Assembly (NCBI GenBank): GCA_013115145.1
Contig: JAAPAO010000006.1
Coordinates: 124,001-188,000, forward strand
DNA from: Perkinsus chesapeaki
Lineage: Eukaryota; Perkinsozoa; Perkinsida; Perkinsidae
Direction of reading: 5' to 3'
Length of the DNA stretch: 64,000 bases
The first letter of the stretch is position 1, and each line of letters opens with the position of its first letter. The notes beneath the pieces were generated by a model that saw only the letters and a program-made list of their open reading frames with translations, searched no databases and was not told the DNA's origin. Positions 45,101 through 57,759 of this stretch are shown here, piece by piece. Made by a program: the position numbers and the translations under genes.

Positions 45101-48100
45101 TCAAAAGAAGACTCTGAGAAAATCCTTGAGCTCGGATCGTACAGCGATGGCCATAAGAGTGAGATAACCCATGAAGGCTGCCACTCCAAGGGTCATGAAA
45201 AGGATACCTGAGAGTAACGACATTATAAGTTAACAAGGGGGAACAGAATGCTTGTGTGCGAAATTCAGAAGCCTCTGTGGCGCGGAGGTTCTTTGTTAAG
45301 CGCTCTATAGCTATGCCTCTCATCAACATGAGTTCAGATGGAGAAGTGCCGGTTCCTATATTTCAAGGAGACGACCTTTTAGCAACGACACCCCACGTCT
45401 CAAACTTCGGGTTTCCAAATTTCGGGCAGTCCAAAGTTTCAGATGAATTATGCACCAGGCGCTAATTTCACAAGTCATCACATACCTGCCATACTATTTT
45501 TAGCCGCTAGACTCATATCACGCAAACAGTACTCTAGAATACCAAGAGAACCGCAGCTTGATGATAGGACAGATAGCAAACATATGGTGCACCGCAAGGG
45601 GAAGTATGCGCTGACTTACCGCCCTGTAACGTGGCCAACTGGGAATGTAACAAATAGGCGTTGATCACAATGAGCGCCAGTGCGCAGGCCCAGCAGAGGC
45701 TCTTCAATCGCCGGCCTATTGCCCAGTCCTGACCAAAGGTCAAAAGTACTTGTGAAACAACAGCATGACCTACATGACCCATAACTCGAGGATCTCCAAC
45801 GAAGTGTAGCAACGGGAGGAGAGCGAAGGGCAATTGGACGGACTGCAGGATGTTGAGCCAGTCATTCACCGCTGATAGCGACGAAGCGGAATTTCCTGCT
45901 GATGACGTTTGCCAGATGGCCACAGCCAGCGCTGGTACCTGTCGGCCGATTTATGAACTGCAAAAGCTAGAAAACTCACCAGAGCGATCGACCGGGTGAT
46001 GAGAAGTCGCAACCAAAGGGGCACATGGAGACCCAGGAAACCTTCCATAACATATTGGCCGGCCAGGGATCCTAAACGCAATATGATAGGGGAGAGGGAT
46101 CCTACTGACACACCAGTCATTGTGCTCGCTTGACCAGCAGCCAAAACGCCAATAGCGAATAAAGTGGCTGCGAATTCTGAGGATCCCATGAGAGACGCCA
46201 AAGCGGAGCCTCCGTTGCTCAGCCCGATAGATGTACAGAAACCTGAGGGTAAGCAGCCGATGGCACATACTGGAAAACGGCAGCTCTTCCTACCTTGTTG
46301 TCCGACTGAATTCGTACAAGAGCAGTCATTCAACACACATTCCAACCCAGGGACAGACGCAGAGGTATTACAACCGAGCGTTCCCGAGGGGTTAGCTGCG
46401 CAGTGAGGGGAGAAAAATCCCTACCACCAACACATCATTTGGTACTGAGTTGCAGAGCTTATTCTGCGATATATTATTTCTTCGAGACGTGCACTTCTAC
46501 ACGGAAGAATTCTCGGAAATTACAGATCACATGGAATCGTGTCGGATGACTTAGTGGTTGTTGTACTTGCTGTACAACCAAGTGCATTTAGCTAAGACTA
46601 TTACCTGCGCGAAGCTAGTCATAATCGCAGTGTTAATCATAAAGGACACAACTAAAGCAACTGTTGCATCCAAAGAGAAGTAAAGGCTAGCTTGCTCCAA
46701 CGCTCTCGGACTGAAATACAGACACTAATGCACGAGATCCACTGAGATACTTACTTCCTCCGATCCACGCGACGTGTCGAGCTTATGAGAGACGAGTGAA
46801 GATAAATATTATGTGGCATGATCACAGCCCCAACGACTCCGACCATTTGCACTACTGCATACGACGCAACAGAGGGAACAAATCCTGCAAGAACCAACCC
46901 ATTTATTCCGATATCGGCAAACCCAGGAAGACAGAAAGAAAGACGCAGAGCGGTCGATTCAATATCAATCAAAAAATATGAAAGACAGGAGCTCGGTCGT
47001 TTGGACCGAACTACAAGCTGGCTGAGTACAGATACACCGGAACACACGTTTGTTATAATTTAGGCATTAACCCCATCCGAATGACGACTAGTCCGTCTGG
47101 CTAAGCGATCTTACCCAGAACATATGCATTATCATATCCCCTGACCTAATATTACCTAGCGCCACATCAATAGGTTCCGGCTTCACAATCTCCAGATTGG
47201 CGAAAAAGCAGGCACACATTATCATTATGATAGATACAACAAAACCTTCGAGTACCCTCGTACCGTGAAGATATCTGGAGGGGATCCAAACAGAAGCCGA
47301 CCAACTCAGACCTACTGTGCTGCCATGAATGTGAAGGTGTCAGCGGCCGTGATGATGCAACCGATCCAGAGAGGAATGCCAAACAGCAGGCGGAAAGCGA
47401 CTGCTGATCCGAGCACTTCCTGAAAGCATCATAGACTATTCGTAATCCAATCATGGCGAGTTGTGAAGAGCAACTCACTTGGATATCAGAACCGATGATC
47501 GCTATTTCAGTCAGTATCCACAAAATCGTGCCGGTGCGCTTCCCATATCCTGCTCGACCTAAGCTCGTGAGATTTCGATTAGCGTGAAAAGCGTTCAAAT
47601 TACAGTGCTGTGCAAGACTTTTTCCTGTAACGAAACCTAGCCGGGCACTCAGACACTGCAGCAATAGCCCGACTGCATGAGCCACGAGCATCACCCACGA
47701 TAGTTGAAAGCCTGTGTAGACCTAACGAGTGAGTCCAGAGTGGGCCAGTTTTTACGGCGCATTATACCCCAGATTGTAAATCAGCCTCCAAATTTCCTGG
47801 GTCTAGATAAGCTAGTGACATTAGCCATCCTGGGCCGGCGTACCGGATGAATGTGCCTGAACAGCTACCATAAGCTCGAACCACCCAATTAGATGATTAG
47901 ACTTCAGAAGATCACACAAACATGTAGGGCCCCGATACTACGAAAGCTGAATTTAGGTCGTCGTTTGCTATCGAGCCCTTCGGGCGTCGCATCCACCGGG
48001 CACACAATAACTCTCCCTTTCGCTATATCATCTTCCTCGGATGATGATGCAGTACTGGCTGTTGCTGTAGGTATCAGCAGTGGTTCAGAGTTCTCCGGAC

Positions 48101-48116
48101 ATCGTGGTGGTAGCAT
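45101..48116 (-). CDS. Nramp (SLC11) divalent metal transporter
   Basis: Proton-coupled manganese/iron transporter. Minus strand, start at 48116 ([16 protein letters not shown]) with an acidic Ser-rich leader. After an intron the helix 1 metal-binding signature reads [20 protein letters not shown] (DPGN at about 47790). Helix 2-3 follows ([20 protein letters not shown], then [12 protein letters not shown]), [16 protein letters not shown], the helix 6 motif [15 protein letters not shown] with the methionine-proline-histidine metal site, [11 protein letters not shown], and [15 protein letters not shown]. The last exon encodes the final helix ([20 protein letters not shown]) and ends LKDFLRVFF at 45101-45103. 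Introns are mostly short. Fe or Mn uptake is the family role, and the membrane location cannot be told from sequence. Confidence 0.93.
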
Positions 48117-48513
48117 CAGCAAACGAATAAATCTGTAGCAAGTTAACGATAAGCAATCTAAATCAAGCTTCGAGGGCTGGTTTTAGCAATGAGCGGCAGG
48201 TCTCCTACCCCTCCTTCCGCGGGCGCTACATGAACCATACTCGTCGTGTACCGTGAATTACCACTTTCGCCACCGAATTAACTCAACAATTGTCTGCTCA
48301 ACATCAGGCTGTGATAAATGTAACACAACGGGCTGATGAATTAGAAAGGCTGCCTAAGATCAGCTGCCAGACCTGCTTCAAAAAGTGCCATTCCAGCTGA
48401 GTTACCGAGTTTACCTCTCCTCTGTGGTACGGAGCTTCGCGAGTCATTGAAATACGACGAGCTCGCACCCTAAGGCTCGTTGTTACGACTAAACGACTAA
48501 TATCTCTCCCTCA
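48117..48513. other. Intergenic, no gene seen
   Basis: About 400 bases upstream of the Nramp start, presumably holding its promoter. No open frame with support. Confidence 0.4.
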
Positions 48514-48805
48514 CTACTTGATACCAATGTCTCGCATTGCTATGTCGCCAGTATCGCCCGGTACTGACAGTAGGCCGCCAATCCTTGTCTGTATTAGAAG
48601 CTCTTCCTCGACTAAACCATAATGGTGGATCCCGAGGATTGATGGTGATTTCTGCACGATTGAAGGTCGAGCTATGTTTCTTTCTGCCCTGATCACGCAT
48701 CAACACTGAGAAGATCGAGATGGAAACAGATTCGCGTACTCCGTAAGTCGCGATATCATCTCGCCTATATGGCGGGTAAACCGCCACGTGGGCCCGAAGG
48801 GACAC
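48514..48805 (-). CDS. Possible small gene or gene fragment
   Basis: Two overlapping minus-strand frames are open here. One reads SPSILGIHHYGLVEEELLIQ and ends GDTGDIAMRDIGIK at 48514, with plausible coding character and a possible acceptor before it. The other starts MSLRAHVAVYPPYRRDD at 48805. A splice from the second into the first would give a protein of about 90 residues. No family is recognised, and it may be spurious. Confidence 0.25.
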
Positions 48806-48923
48806 TGCGGAGGAGCTCTAAACAATGACGGTAATGGAAGTTGTTGTCGGACAATATACATGTAGGCTTACTCTGCTGGACGAAGGGTGCCCGAAGCTGT
48901 TACGCATCTCCAGATGGTTGTCA

Positions 48924-49364
48924 TCAAACCTGAGTTTTGCATGAATCAAGATTTGAGCTAAACGTCATAAGAATATTTGCGACAGCTTTCGCTGATGCTC
49001 GCATATGGCTTTTGGAGAATATCCGGTATTGTTGATGAAATTCGTGTGTATACGCCGCCCCACACGATGGTGAGCTACAGCCCCAAAGATCCAACCACGC
49101 CGAAATCACCCCCCTGTTAGTACTCTGGCACTCCCTTAGAAAAAGCGGGATACGCCCCCAGTGTGTAGACCCGATGGAGCAACCCAACCGTGGAGCATCC
49201 GCCTGCAGTCTGCTGGGGTAAAGACGCAGACATCTTAGCAAAAGGTACGTATGTCTAACCCACATAGCCCTTTTTGATACAACACAACCATTCCAAGAAT
49301 AAAAAGTATTCCTTATCGACGACTTAAAGCCCTCTTTAAAAAGGACGTGCATCAAGGAACTCAA
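48924..49364 (-). CDS. Open reading frame of 146 codons, unknown
   Basis: A continuous minus-strand frame from 49364 (MSSLMHVLFKEGFKSSIRNT). It is rich in Ser, Arg and Cys, has no clear domain, and sits just downstream of the SKP1 stop. Coding status is doubtful: the composition is random-like, and it could be the 3' flank of SKP1. Confidence 0.2.
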   Translation of the reverse strand: MSSLMHVLFKEGFKSSIRNTFYSWNGCVVSKRAMWVRHTYLLLRCLRLYPSRLQADAPRLGCSIGSTHWGRIPLFLRECQSTNRGVISAWLDLWGCSSPSCGAAYTHEFHQQYRIFSKSHMRASAKAVANILMTFSSNLDSCKTQV

Positions 49365-49406
49365 TTAAACTCTTTTCCATTTATCTGGTACGTTGGCCCG
49401 GGCCAT

Positions 49407-50310
49407 CTAGTTTTCCTTCGGCTCATTACCATCACTCTGAAGTTCTTCCAATAGTTGCTTGGCATCCGGGCACCTGAGGATCAAAATAGCTCATATTAGA
49501 CTCCTCAAAGTTGGACTACCAAGGGCTGGCCTTAGTCAACTGATCGATTTGCTGTTCCATAGTCAAACCGCCTTCAGGAAGACCCAAGTATTTAATGATG
49601 TCGTCAGGGGTTTTCTTGCTAACCCAAGATGCGATCTGTTTAGGAACATTCAGGTTAGCAATGCAAAACCCATCGAGCGAGCAGCACCGTGCTTATGATT
49701 GCAGTCAGACCGTGGGAGACCAGAGAGCGCAGTAGAGGAACATTACCTTAGCACAGCACAGCAGAACGAGTGGGCGAACTAGCATATAGTTAGCGGCCAA
49801 CATAAGGTCAAAGACTTCTGTCTAAAGGAAGACCATCCCAGAAAGTTAGTGCTAAAACTCACCTCGACGTTAATGTCGACAAAATCAGCGTCCCACTTGC
49901 AGATACCATTGTCAGTCAGAGCTGCGCCTCTCCGTAAAGGCTTATTAATTGGGCCTGCAGGGGACGGCCGATGCAGAAAGCATGCTGAGAATTCTTACCA
50001 GCAGCGCCATTCTCATTATGATACTCCAAGTATTCTACAATTCGCTTTAACTCCCGCGAGCTGACTCCGGGCAAGGGGAACTCCTGAGTGAACATAACAT
50101 TACACTTCTGATTCAGCAGTGTCTTTCGCGGGAGCTCCATACAGCGGAACTACAGGAATCTCACTAGAGGGTGATAGAATGTACCTCGCTATTCTCTCCT
50201 GACGAACCATCTAAATAGTTGGAGAGCATGTCACATTGCTTGGCAGCTTCAGCTGAGATCTGAACCACGGCATTGTCCTTGGAGCGGAGATTAAGAATAC
50301 GGCCAGTCAT
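49407..50310 (-). CDS. SKP1: SKP1, SCF ubiquitin ligase adaptor
   Basis: Adaptor that links cullin-1 to F-box proteins in SCF E3 ligases. Minus strand, start 50310. Exon 1 (50185-50310) reads TGRILNLRSKDNAVVQISAE and AAKQCDMLSNYLD. Later exons give FPLPGVSSRELKRIVEYLEY, ICKWDADFVDINVE, VFDLMLAANYMLVRPLVLLC and IASWVSKKTPDDIIKYLGL. A 46-nt intron near 49470-49515 must be removed to obtain the conserved C-terminal tryptophan (ASPWCPDAKQLLEELQ), before the stop at 49407-49409. The BTB/POZ-like fold and the SKP1 dimerisation helices are recognisable. The N-terminal leucine-rich block replaces the usual VKLxSSD with a shorter form. It is a single domain of normal length. Confidence 0.88.
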
Positions 50311-51068
50311 TATATTGTAACAACGGACAGCTGAAGTAACACTCGACTGAAGATCAAGCGATCACATGCGAGATATAACAATATAAGACAACGAATATAA
50401 AAATGACTTGGCGCGGGAAGTTATTGCGCAAGCCCAACACTTATCTTGCGTATTTTGACCACAACTCGAAATATATCGATTGGAATGACGAGCGCTGTTC
50501 TTGGTTCTCGACGATGTTCGTGTCCTTGTAGCTGTGTAACACAGCCTGTGAGTCGGCGATCATACTGATAGCTATCGCGCATTAACTTGAGCCCTAAAGG
50601 TTATAATAGACAGCATTCTGTGGTACTGCTGCTGGCAGCAGCAGCAGCAGCAGCAGAGAGCATTTGGCTTCTCAGGGAGGATATATCTAGCAATTGCGTT
50701 TCCAATTTTGCTTGGACGAAATCCCGAACAACATCATCGGCGTTGATGAATAAGGCCGTATAATGAGGGATAAGCCCACATATCGGTGGAGATCTGCAAT
50801 ACTGCCTGCGTGTACGTCAGTATTTTCTGTGGTGCGAAACTACAGGCTTCTGAACGTCAAGTACAGACTCAGTCCGTCAGTATCAAATTGATATTGATAC
50901 CAGCTGATGGGAAGCTTTTTAATGATAGTATCAATAATACTCACGTCAGCTAACCAACCTGAAGTTGAACTGTTCAACTGTAACACAACTACGATGCGAG
51001 TCAGAAACATGCCGAATCGTATTGAAATCCAGTCGACCACCATATCCCAAAAATATGCGAATGTTAGT
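50311..51068. other. About 760 bases with a CAG repeat, no gene
   Basis: Between SKP1 and the next minus-strand gene's stop. It contains a CAG/CTG tract at 50626-50656. No coding region I can support, although the minus strand of the tract would encode poly-Ala or poly-Cys. Confidence 0.4.
50635..50656. repeat. CAG trinucleotide microsatellite
   Basis: About seven GCA/CAG units in a row, immediately preceded by three CTG units, so the two tracts form a small CTG...CAG hairpin-capable structure. Confidence 0.9.
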
Positions 51069-52358
51069 CTAAAACGCGAGTTGTGCATCCTTTCCAATGA
51101 GGAGGTTCCGTTCTGATAGTAGCAGAATGCCCACTCCTCCCATTACTGCTGCGGTATAAGGTAATCGGAACCACAGCCACCACCTGAAGAGCGATAACGT
51201 TTCAAAGCACCCGCCATACTGATCCCCATTCTAGGGACTTACCGGGGCACTATGCTGAAGACACGCGCACAGCAGTCAAAGATGGCTATACCCAGGAAGC
51301 CTAGCATAACATGGGTCAGTGCCTCACGTGGTAGATCTACCATTTGGATAACTCGCAATGCAGGTTGAGTGAGAGTTATATGATTTGAACTACCCGTGGC
51401 CATCCTGCTTGTCATCATTGCTAGTGCCATTGGTACTGCTGGAAGGCCAAAACGGAAAACCCCGTAAAGCATATTGTACCTGTTGCATTGTGTATAGTAC
51501 AAACCTAGCGAAGGGCCTTTACTCGGTATTCCGTAGGGGAATGGCATAGCGGGCTGCTTCAAGTCCCCAGTGAGGGGCACCTGCGGCTACTAGTAGACAT
51601 GATGTGTAGTGGACGCACGCCGATAAAACATGCCGTGCAACTGAAAAATACAAGAGCTTGACAAGGAATAGGCATTGATTCGGCAACCAGACATCTAGCT
51701 TGTAAAATCGATTCGAAGCTGTAAGTTCACAGAAGTTCCTTGGAAGGCAGGCTTACTTTCACTGTCACTTTTATCCTGCATCCAATACCTCCCCGTCTTA
51801 GTTCTATTCTCTGACGTGTCCTCGGTCAACGCTGGTATCATGTGCACGGCTATCGCCTGATGATTGGAATCCTTTGGCTACGTAAAGCTGGAACTGGGCA
51901 TAATATTGGATTTGGTCTTACCGCGCAAAATAGAGGAGTAAGACTCAAAACACCCCACCATTTCCAGGACGCTGGTATCTACATCACATGATTAGTGCAA
52001 TGGATACCAGCTTGTTTGCAGCTTGCGCAATACTTGAATTCGGTCAACGTAGTCTCGCCTCTTCTGTGCCCATCTCGGGAGATTCTCAGTCCATGCATCC
52101 TTCCAATCAGACTCCACCAGTTTAGTTTCCTCTGAGATAGAGCTACCACACTCTCGTCGTCGGGTTTACACTACGTCCAACTGGTTTGTCTAGACCGAGC
52201 TTCTGTTGTTTTCGTAGCTGTTTACGGGTGAGACTAGCAAAACCTCTGGCTTGTCTCAAAGATAGAACCGCATCGCCAGAAAGCAGCGGTCGACAGTGAG
52301 CAGCATACGAGAGCATAACTGAGTATTCAGAGACTTTGCTGTGACAACGACGTCGCAA
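51069..52358 (-). CDS. Mitochondrial-type multi-pass membrane protein, unrecognised
   Basis: Minus strand, start 52358 (MRRRCHSKVSEYSVM). An Arg/Ser-rich leader ending RQARGFASLTRKQLRKQQ looks like a mitochondrial presequence. A 41-nt intron joins KPVGRKETKLVESDWKDAW and LPRWAQKRRDYVDRIQVLR, then TSVLEMVGCFESYSSIL. A later exon (about 51580 to 51239) holds hydrophobic stretches (YGVFRFGLPAVPMALAMMTS, THVMLGFLGIAIFDCCARVF) and splices to RWWLWFRLPYTAAVMGGVGI, ending GKDAQLAF at 51069-51071. Four or so membrane helices. No family is recognised, though the presequence plus a soluble segment and compact helices suggest an inner-membrane protein. Confidence 0.6.
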
Positions 52359-52653
52359 GACTGAAACGTGTAAACTACAAGTTATAGAGAGACGGGTCGG
52401 CAGGAACTACTGCTACTACTACACCAGCCTCGCTTCCCTTGCAGCCTACTTACACATATTTATAACTAACTCATAAGGCAACTGCAGTTTGGCACTGAAA
52501 GTGTAGCTAAACTGTACTCTATTTGCTAAATGTGCGGAATGAAGGCATCTTGAGAGTATCACTCAGCCGGACTCCCGTTCAAGCTTCCCAGTTCAATGTC
52601 TCTTACGCCCACACTAGGATACATAGCGCGACCAATATCAGCCGACGGCGTGC

Positions 52654-55600
52654 CTAACAAAGCAACAGGAAGTCTTGAGAAGCAGCTCTGAAGACCAACA
52701 TACGTTCGTCAGGCATCTCAGATTTGCTCCGCTTAACCCGTCGACTTGGGAACACCCTCCACCCAGAAGAGGCGGTGCTGGATGCTGTACCACGTGCAGG
52801 GCTGCTACTGCCACTGAGAGGGGCCGGCGAGCCTTCGTAAACAGACTCGGTAGCGCAACACCGCCGAGCCAGCAACGCGCCGAAACCACAGCTGAGCAAC
52901 TAAAACACAGTAGATTAAGTCGACGCAGTTGGCATAGTCCTTACCACAAGAGCTATGACTATATATATGCTGACGTTCATGTTCGGCATGCGAGGACTCA
53001 AGGACGCTCTCACTACACCCCCCAGGTCTTCCTGTTTTAATACAGGGCTCTCGCATGTTGGACAGCTCGAAACACGTGGCTGACTTCGGGCAGGTATCGA
53101 AAATGATTTCAGTACAGCGCCGGTTTCGGATTCGATAAAATCAGTGACCAAACCAGAACCTGTACACAGCCCATACGCCGTATAGTATATGGTGGGGACA
53201 AACGACCACACGTCGATATCATCGATAGCTTCCCAGGCTGGATAGTCTTTCGATGGCTGAGGCGATCCGTTATCTAGTAAACTCACTTGTAGCAAGATGG
53301 CGCGTGAAACCATGTACATTCCCCTGAGACCAAGCAACTCGCTTGTGGTCAGGGTTATAATTGGTCTGCCGTTCTTTCGATGCCGCGCCCGATACAACGA
53401 ACGAAAGCGTGTCCTCTTGGAGCCACTGCAAATCGTGATCGTGGCCAGCAACATAAAGGTCAACCGAGTAACTGAGGGTCATAGTGGCTAACGAAAGAAG
53501 ACATGTTGTTGCTACCGTTTGAGTAAGGGGAGAACGTCTCGCACCATGTGATCGTTGTCACCATGCCAGCCAACGCTATAAACGGGATGATGGCCGAACA
53601 CTACGATGAACCTGAAGAGAAATTTAATCATTAAATTTCGTTTTTCACCCACGGAAAAACGAGGAATACTCAACTTGTGTACATTCAACCACATCAAGTA
53701 AGATACGAATGACGGTAAATCTACGATGACCTACGTTGCTTGCTGGCACTCGTCGGATGCTAGGCGAGCGCGCAAAAACCTGAGCTGCCCTTCTTGATAA
53801 AGGTCTTGTGTATCGATGAACACCGCACAAACCGAAACTAGTAGACCGCTACGGAAAATCGGCGGGCTGAAATACTTCCCCGGCATTTGCCATCGGCCGG
53901 AAGGATTCACTCGAGTTCGAATCTGACGAGACGAGCTGCAACAGGGACTATGCTGCACCGGCCTCACCATTTGTGCTGTAGCGTCTTGACGATAGTCATG
54001 GTTGCCGAGCACTGCGTACCACGGTAGATTGGAACCAAAATCCATATGTTTCTCAAAACTGAGCAAAACCGCCACATAAAACTTCGGAGTTTATTCTGCC
54101 ATAGAGAGCTGGCCAAAACTTGAGTCTTACGTGTCCTCGAATTGTGAGTCGTCCAAGCCGGACACACCATTCTCGTAGAAGTTATCTCCAATCAAGGCAA
54201 TGAATTGAGTCGAAGCGGACCAAGGCCGGGTAGCCAGCGTCGATTTCAACTAACGCCAAGAAAGATTCTATTGTAAATGGCTGCATGTCTAACCATTTTG
54301 GAAGTTGCAGATAACCCTCCGGTCACGTCACCCCAGTCTCCTAGCGATAAAAATCCGATGGATTGATCACGTACTTTAGCGGTTCGACGATCTTGCCGGG
54401 GGGGTTGAGTCTGGTAAAGAGATAACCGAAACAAAAAGAATAGGCTCCGACACCTACCAAGGTGTGGATCGTACTGCCGTTGTCACCGCTGACGAATCGA
54501 GTTACGAAATTGCTTTCATCCATAGTGTGCTCGCAGAATCCGTTAACCATACCCTGTGACCATTTGGACCTTTTTGGATCAGGATCTGACAATAGCGAGC
54601 AATGGACCGCCAACTTGAACGTAATGAATACTCTTTCCAACTGGCTCTTGTCGACTTCCAGCGCCACAAATTATCTGGACTATGGATGTTCCGCTCTCGG
54701 GCGCTCCACCGTTGGCAGTTAAAACCTGTCGGTTAGAAGCTCCATCGGAAGCATTTACACAACTCCGTTGAGAGAAGTCGCGTAGACGATTGACAAAAAT
54801 GTTTTACTCACTTGCATGTCATGATCATGCCCAGAAATGTACGCGTCCACCTTGGCTTTCTCAAATATAGGCATGATGTTATCTGTCACACAGCGTCGAA
54901 CCAAGTCGGCACACAGAACCGCCCTTACCGATGACAGTTTGGTTTTTTCCATGGTTACCGATACTGTATGCAGGAACATGCGACACGGCCACTAGCCATG
55001 TAGCGTTCTGTGCTTCTCCAGAAAGAAGAGTCCTGAACGAAGAAATGTAAGGGATTTACAATCCGAGCAACGAGGAGAGGGGAACCATAGAGCCTTACCC
55101 GCAATCGTAGTGCTATAGAATATGTTTTAATATTGTTCACAAACATTAGATTAGGTGGCTTCTCCATATTTTTATGTGGGATACACGAAAAAAACCATGC
55201 CATTGTTAAAGATTTTTGGTGTATTTGGTAAATGTATTTGGTGCCCTGGTGAATTACCAGGGTACTTCGTTATAACCAGAACTCGCATATTCAGTGTTCC
55301 AAAGAATAGTTCCACTATACGATGGACAATACATCACAGTCATGCCTACGAGCTTGAGGAACCTCACCTTTCTAGCCAGCCCAGTTGCTTCTCGTCTTTA
55401 GTGAATCGCCAAGTGTCGAAGAATACGAAGAAGGCGTACTCCTTCTCTTGTGGATCCTTGTCATTATAACCGAAGTCAACGCGAACACTGTACCAGTAAG
55501 CAGGCATTTTCCATGTTCCTACCGAAACGAAAAGCATAACAGCGACTAGGACCGACGGGAAGATTGCACTTAGTTACACCGGGGAACCCGGATCAGTGGA

Positions 55601-56312
55601 TCATTATCCGTAGTCACTCACCGTCCCTCTATTGGCATGGCCCAGACCCAGCCTCCCAGTCCTACCTCCATAGTCATAAGCAGAATGGAGCAGTTGTGCA
55701 TCTGCACTTTTCCGATAGTCATGATTGCCCAACGTAATGTACCACGGTATAGTATTTAGCGGTGATCTGCTCTCAAAGACCTAGGTCCAACAGATACCAA
55801 CGAGTACTAGATGATTCGTTCTACCTCGTCGAAGATACGCTTGAATCGGTCGTCCTGCCGGTCTTTCACTCCATCTTCGTAAAAATTGTCGCCCAATGAT
55901 GCAACGAACTCAACTGGATGGTCTGTAGCATGGAACTATGTCGGGCGTGGCTCTTGTAGTCTACAGCCTACCCAATGTTTTTTGTTGAACTATTGAATTC
56001 ATTTGTTGTGCGTTTGCTGATGCTCGACTGGTGTCTTGGTCACCCCAATCGCCGATACTCAAGAAGGTAAAACCCCGAGGGTCCGCAGATTCCAACTAAT
56101 AATGAGAAACCACATTCACAGTTCAACATATTGGTTGGCGAACCGAGGATTATCGCAACATATTCTATGTTGACAAGCATTTACAGAATAGCATCCCGCC
56201 CTAGTCCCAGCCATACTACCCTATCAGTTAATAGCCGGTTACTGTCGTGGCCAGCACCGGCTGCTAATATCAACAAAAACAGATGAACGAAAGCTTCTCC
56301 GAGGAGTCTCAT
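52654..56312 (-). CDS. Tandem double purple acid phosphatase with signal peptide and C-terminal membrane anchor
   Basis: Two complete tartrate-resistant/purple acid phosphatase (metallophosphoesterase) domains in one minus-strand gene. The start at 56312 gives a signal peptide (EAFVHLFLLILAAGAG). Domain 1 shows FLSIGDWGD (about 56050), SLGDNFYEDG, LGNHDYRKS, YISGHDHDMQ and KWSQGMVNGF. Its last strand VSGDNGSTIHTL splices in phase across a 47-nt intron (about 54412-54458) straight into the linker TQPPRQDRRTAK and the start of domain 2, FLSLGDWGDVTGG. Domain 2 shows VLGNHDYRQDA, VFGHHPVYSVG, YVAGHDHDLQW and WSQGNVHGF. A 46-nt intron then completes a membrane helix (VSIYIVIALVLLSCGFGALL) and an RR-CC cytosolic tail ending FLLLC at 52654. 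Most metal ligands of both domains are visible. Several domain 1 exons are only partly resolved, and the GDNFY block of domain 2 is less clear. Confidence 0.85.
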
Positions 56313-57759
56313 GAAAACATCGAGCGAAAACTGCAGAGAGTAGTTTCGTTTGGCTGTATCGTAGAGGGGTTCAAATGACCCAAAGGCAAACCTCCGAGGT
56401 CAACTGGGACCTAAGGGTGGAGACTGGCTGCGAGAACCTCCTCAGAATTAACCCATAATAGAACACAATACTATGGAAAGTAGTGATACACAGCACCGTT
56501 TGGCCATCGAGTAGCATTAATGATGCTCGGTACAGGGTCCGGGAAGAGTTGGCCCTGTCCTGCCGAAATTATACTAGTTAATCTCACTTCTACTACTTCA
56601 ATAGCTGGCAGCAGTGCTTGTACAAGTATCGCAATGGTGAGGATGATAATGTTATCGACATTAGTGCAGACGCAGAGATGAGGCGTTTATCAACCCAGAG
56701 GCATGCAAGACGACGCGTTTCCACTAATAGCGAATCGGTCAAGTTAGCATGATGTTACGAGATGCTCCATTCGGCGGGCAGAATAGAGTGATATTAATAC
56801 AGAATATAAAGAGAAGTGAATGTAAACTATGCTTCTGCCTCGTGTGGTGGAGTAATGAGACAAAACAAATAGAGGGTCGACAGTCCTCACCGACCTCCGA
56901 CGGTCTTCTACTCGTTACCGTCTAGTATGAAGCTGGATGATAACAATCTAATCACAGTACGAAGCGCGGCAATAGTATCCTACAACAGCATGATTATAAA
57001 AACAGACATCATAAAAGCCTACCTATTCCACTTGGTTCTTACGCCCGCATAATGGTCCAAACAACTTGTCGAAAAAATTTGGCTTCGAACGATGACCTGA
57101 ATCAGCGATTTCTTAGTGATCCATTAGGATAAAGCATGCAGGGATGCGCAATACGCTGAGGCGAGCAAGGATTACCTCCGTTATGTTGGTTAACGGCATT
57201 CCCAGCAACTCTGTCTGTACCCGACCTATCCCCCCGCCGACCATCAGCGTTCAAATGTGCGGTATCTAAAAAGAGAAGGGCGCTGAAAAGCTGCGACACT
57301 CGCTATAAATATAGAAAATTTTCTCCATCTGTGACTAATGTGAGTAGCCTCCAATCAGCTCCGTCAAATATGTGCAATATGTTATATTGGTGCGAGCATT
57401 CTTATATTTGTCATACACGAACGTGATTCAACCAGATCCCTCAAACTACCTCCAGCCGAAGCCATTCCAGTTCCGTCCTCCCTGAAGGGAATACGACTGT
57501 TGATAAGGACTCCTGTGACTTCATATTACCTCAACTGATCTCGTGTTCGAGGCTGTGCTAAACGATGGTCTGAACGCCGCTTATCCGCCTAAAATGATCA
57601 ATGATTGGCGAACGTATGGCAAAAGAGGGGAAAAGTGTACGATTCAGAGAGATCAATGCCAAGGGCTGTCACCCGCCGCCTGCATGCTGAAAGAAGCCTG
57701 AAGACCCCCACTGACGATTGCGAAGTGAAATGCCGAACAAAGGATGAGTCAGTTATCGC
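56313..57759. other. About 1.4 kb without a supportable gene
   Basis: Lies upstream of the double phosphatase and downstream of casein kinase 1. A 65-codon minus frame (57102-57299) and short plus frames show no motif. Many in-frame stops occur on both strands. Confidence 0.5.

Noticed and set aside
45042-45329. 95-codon minus-strand frame near the Nramp 3' end
   Set aside because: The real last Nramp exon uses another frame here, which encodes a membrane helix and a proper stop at 45101.
54341-54667. Apparent C-terminus of a separate first phosphatase gene (hydrophobic tail ending SDFYR)
   Set aside because: The tail is intron read-through. A 47-nt GT-AG intron in phase 0 joins domain 1 directly to domain 2, and the alternative leaves domain 2 without a start.
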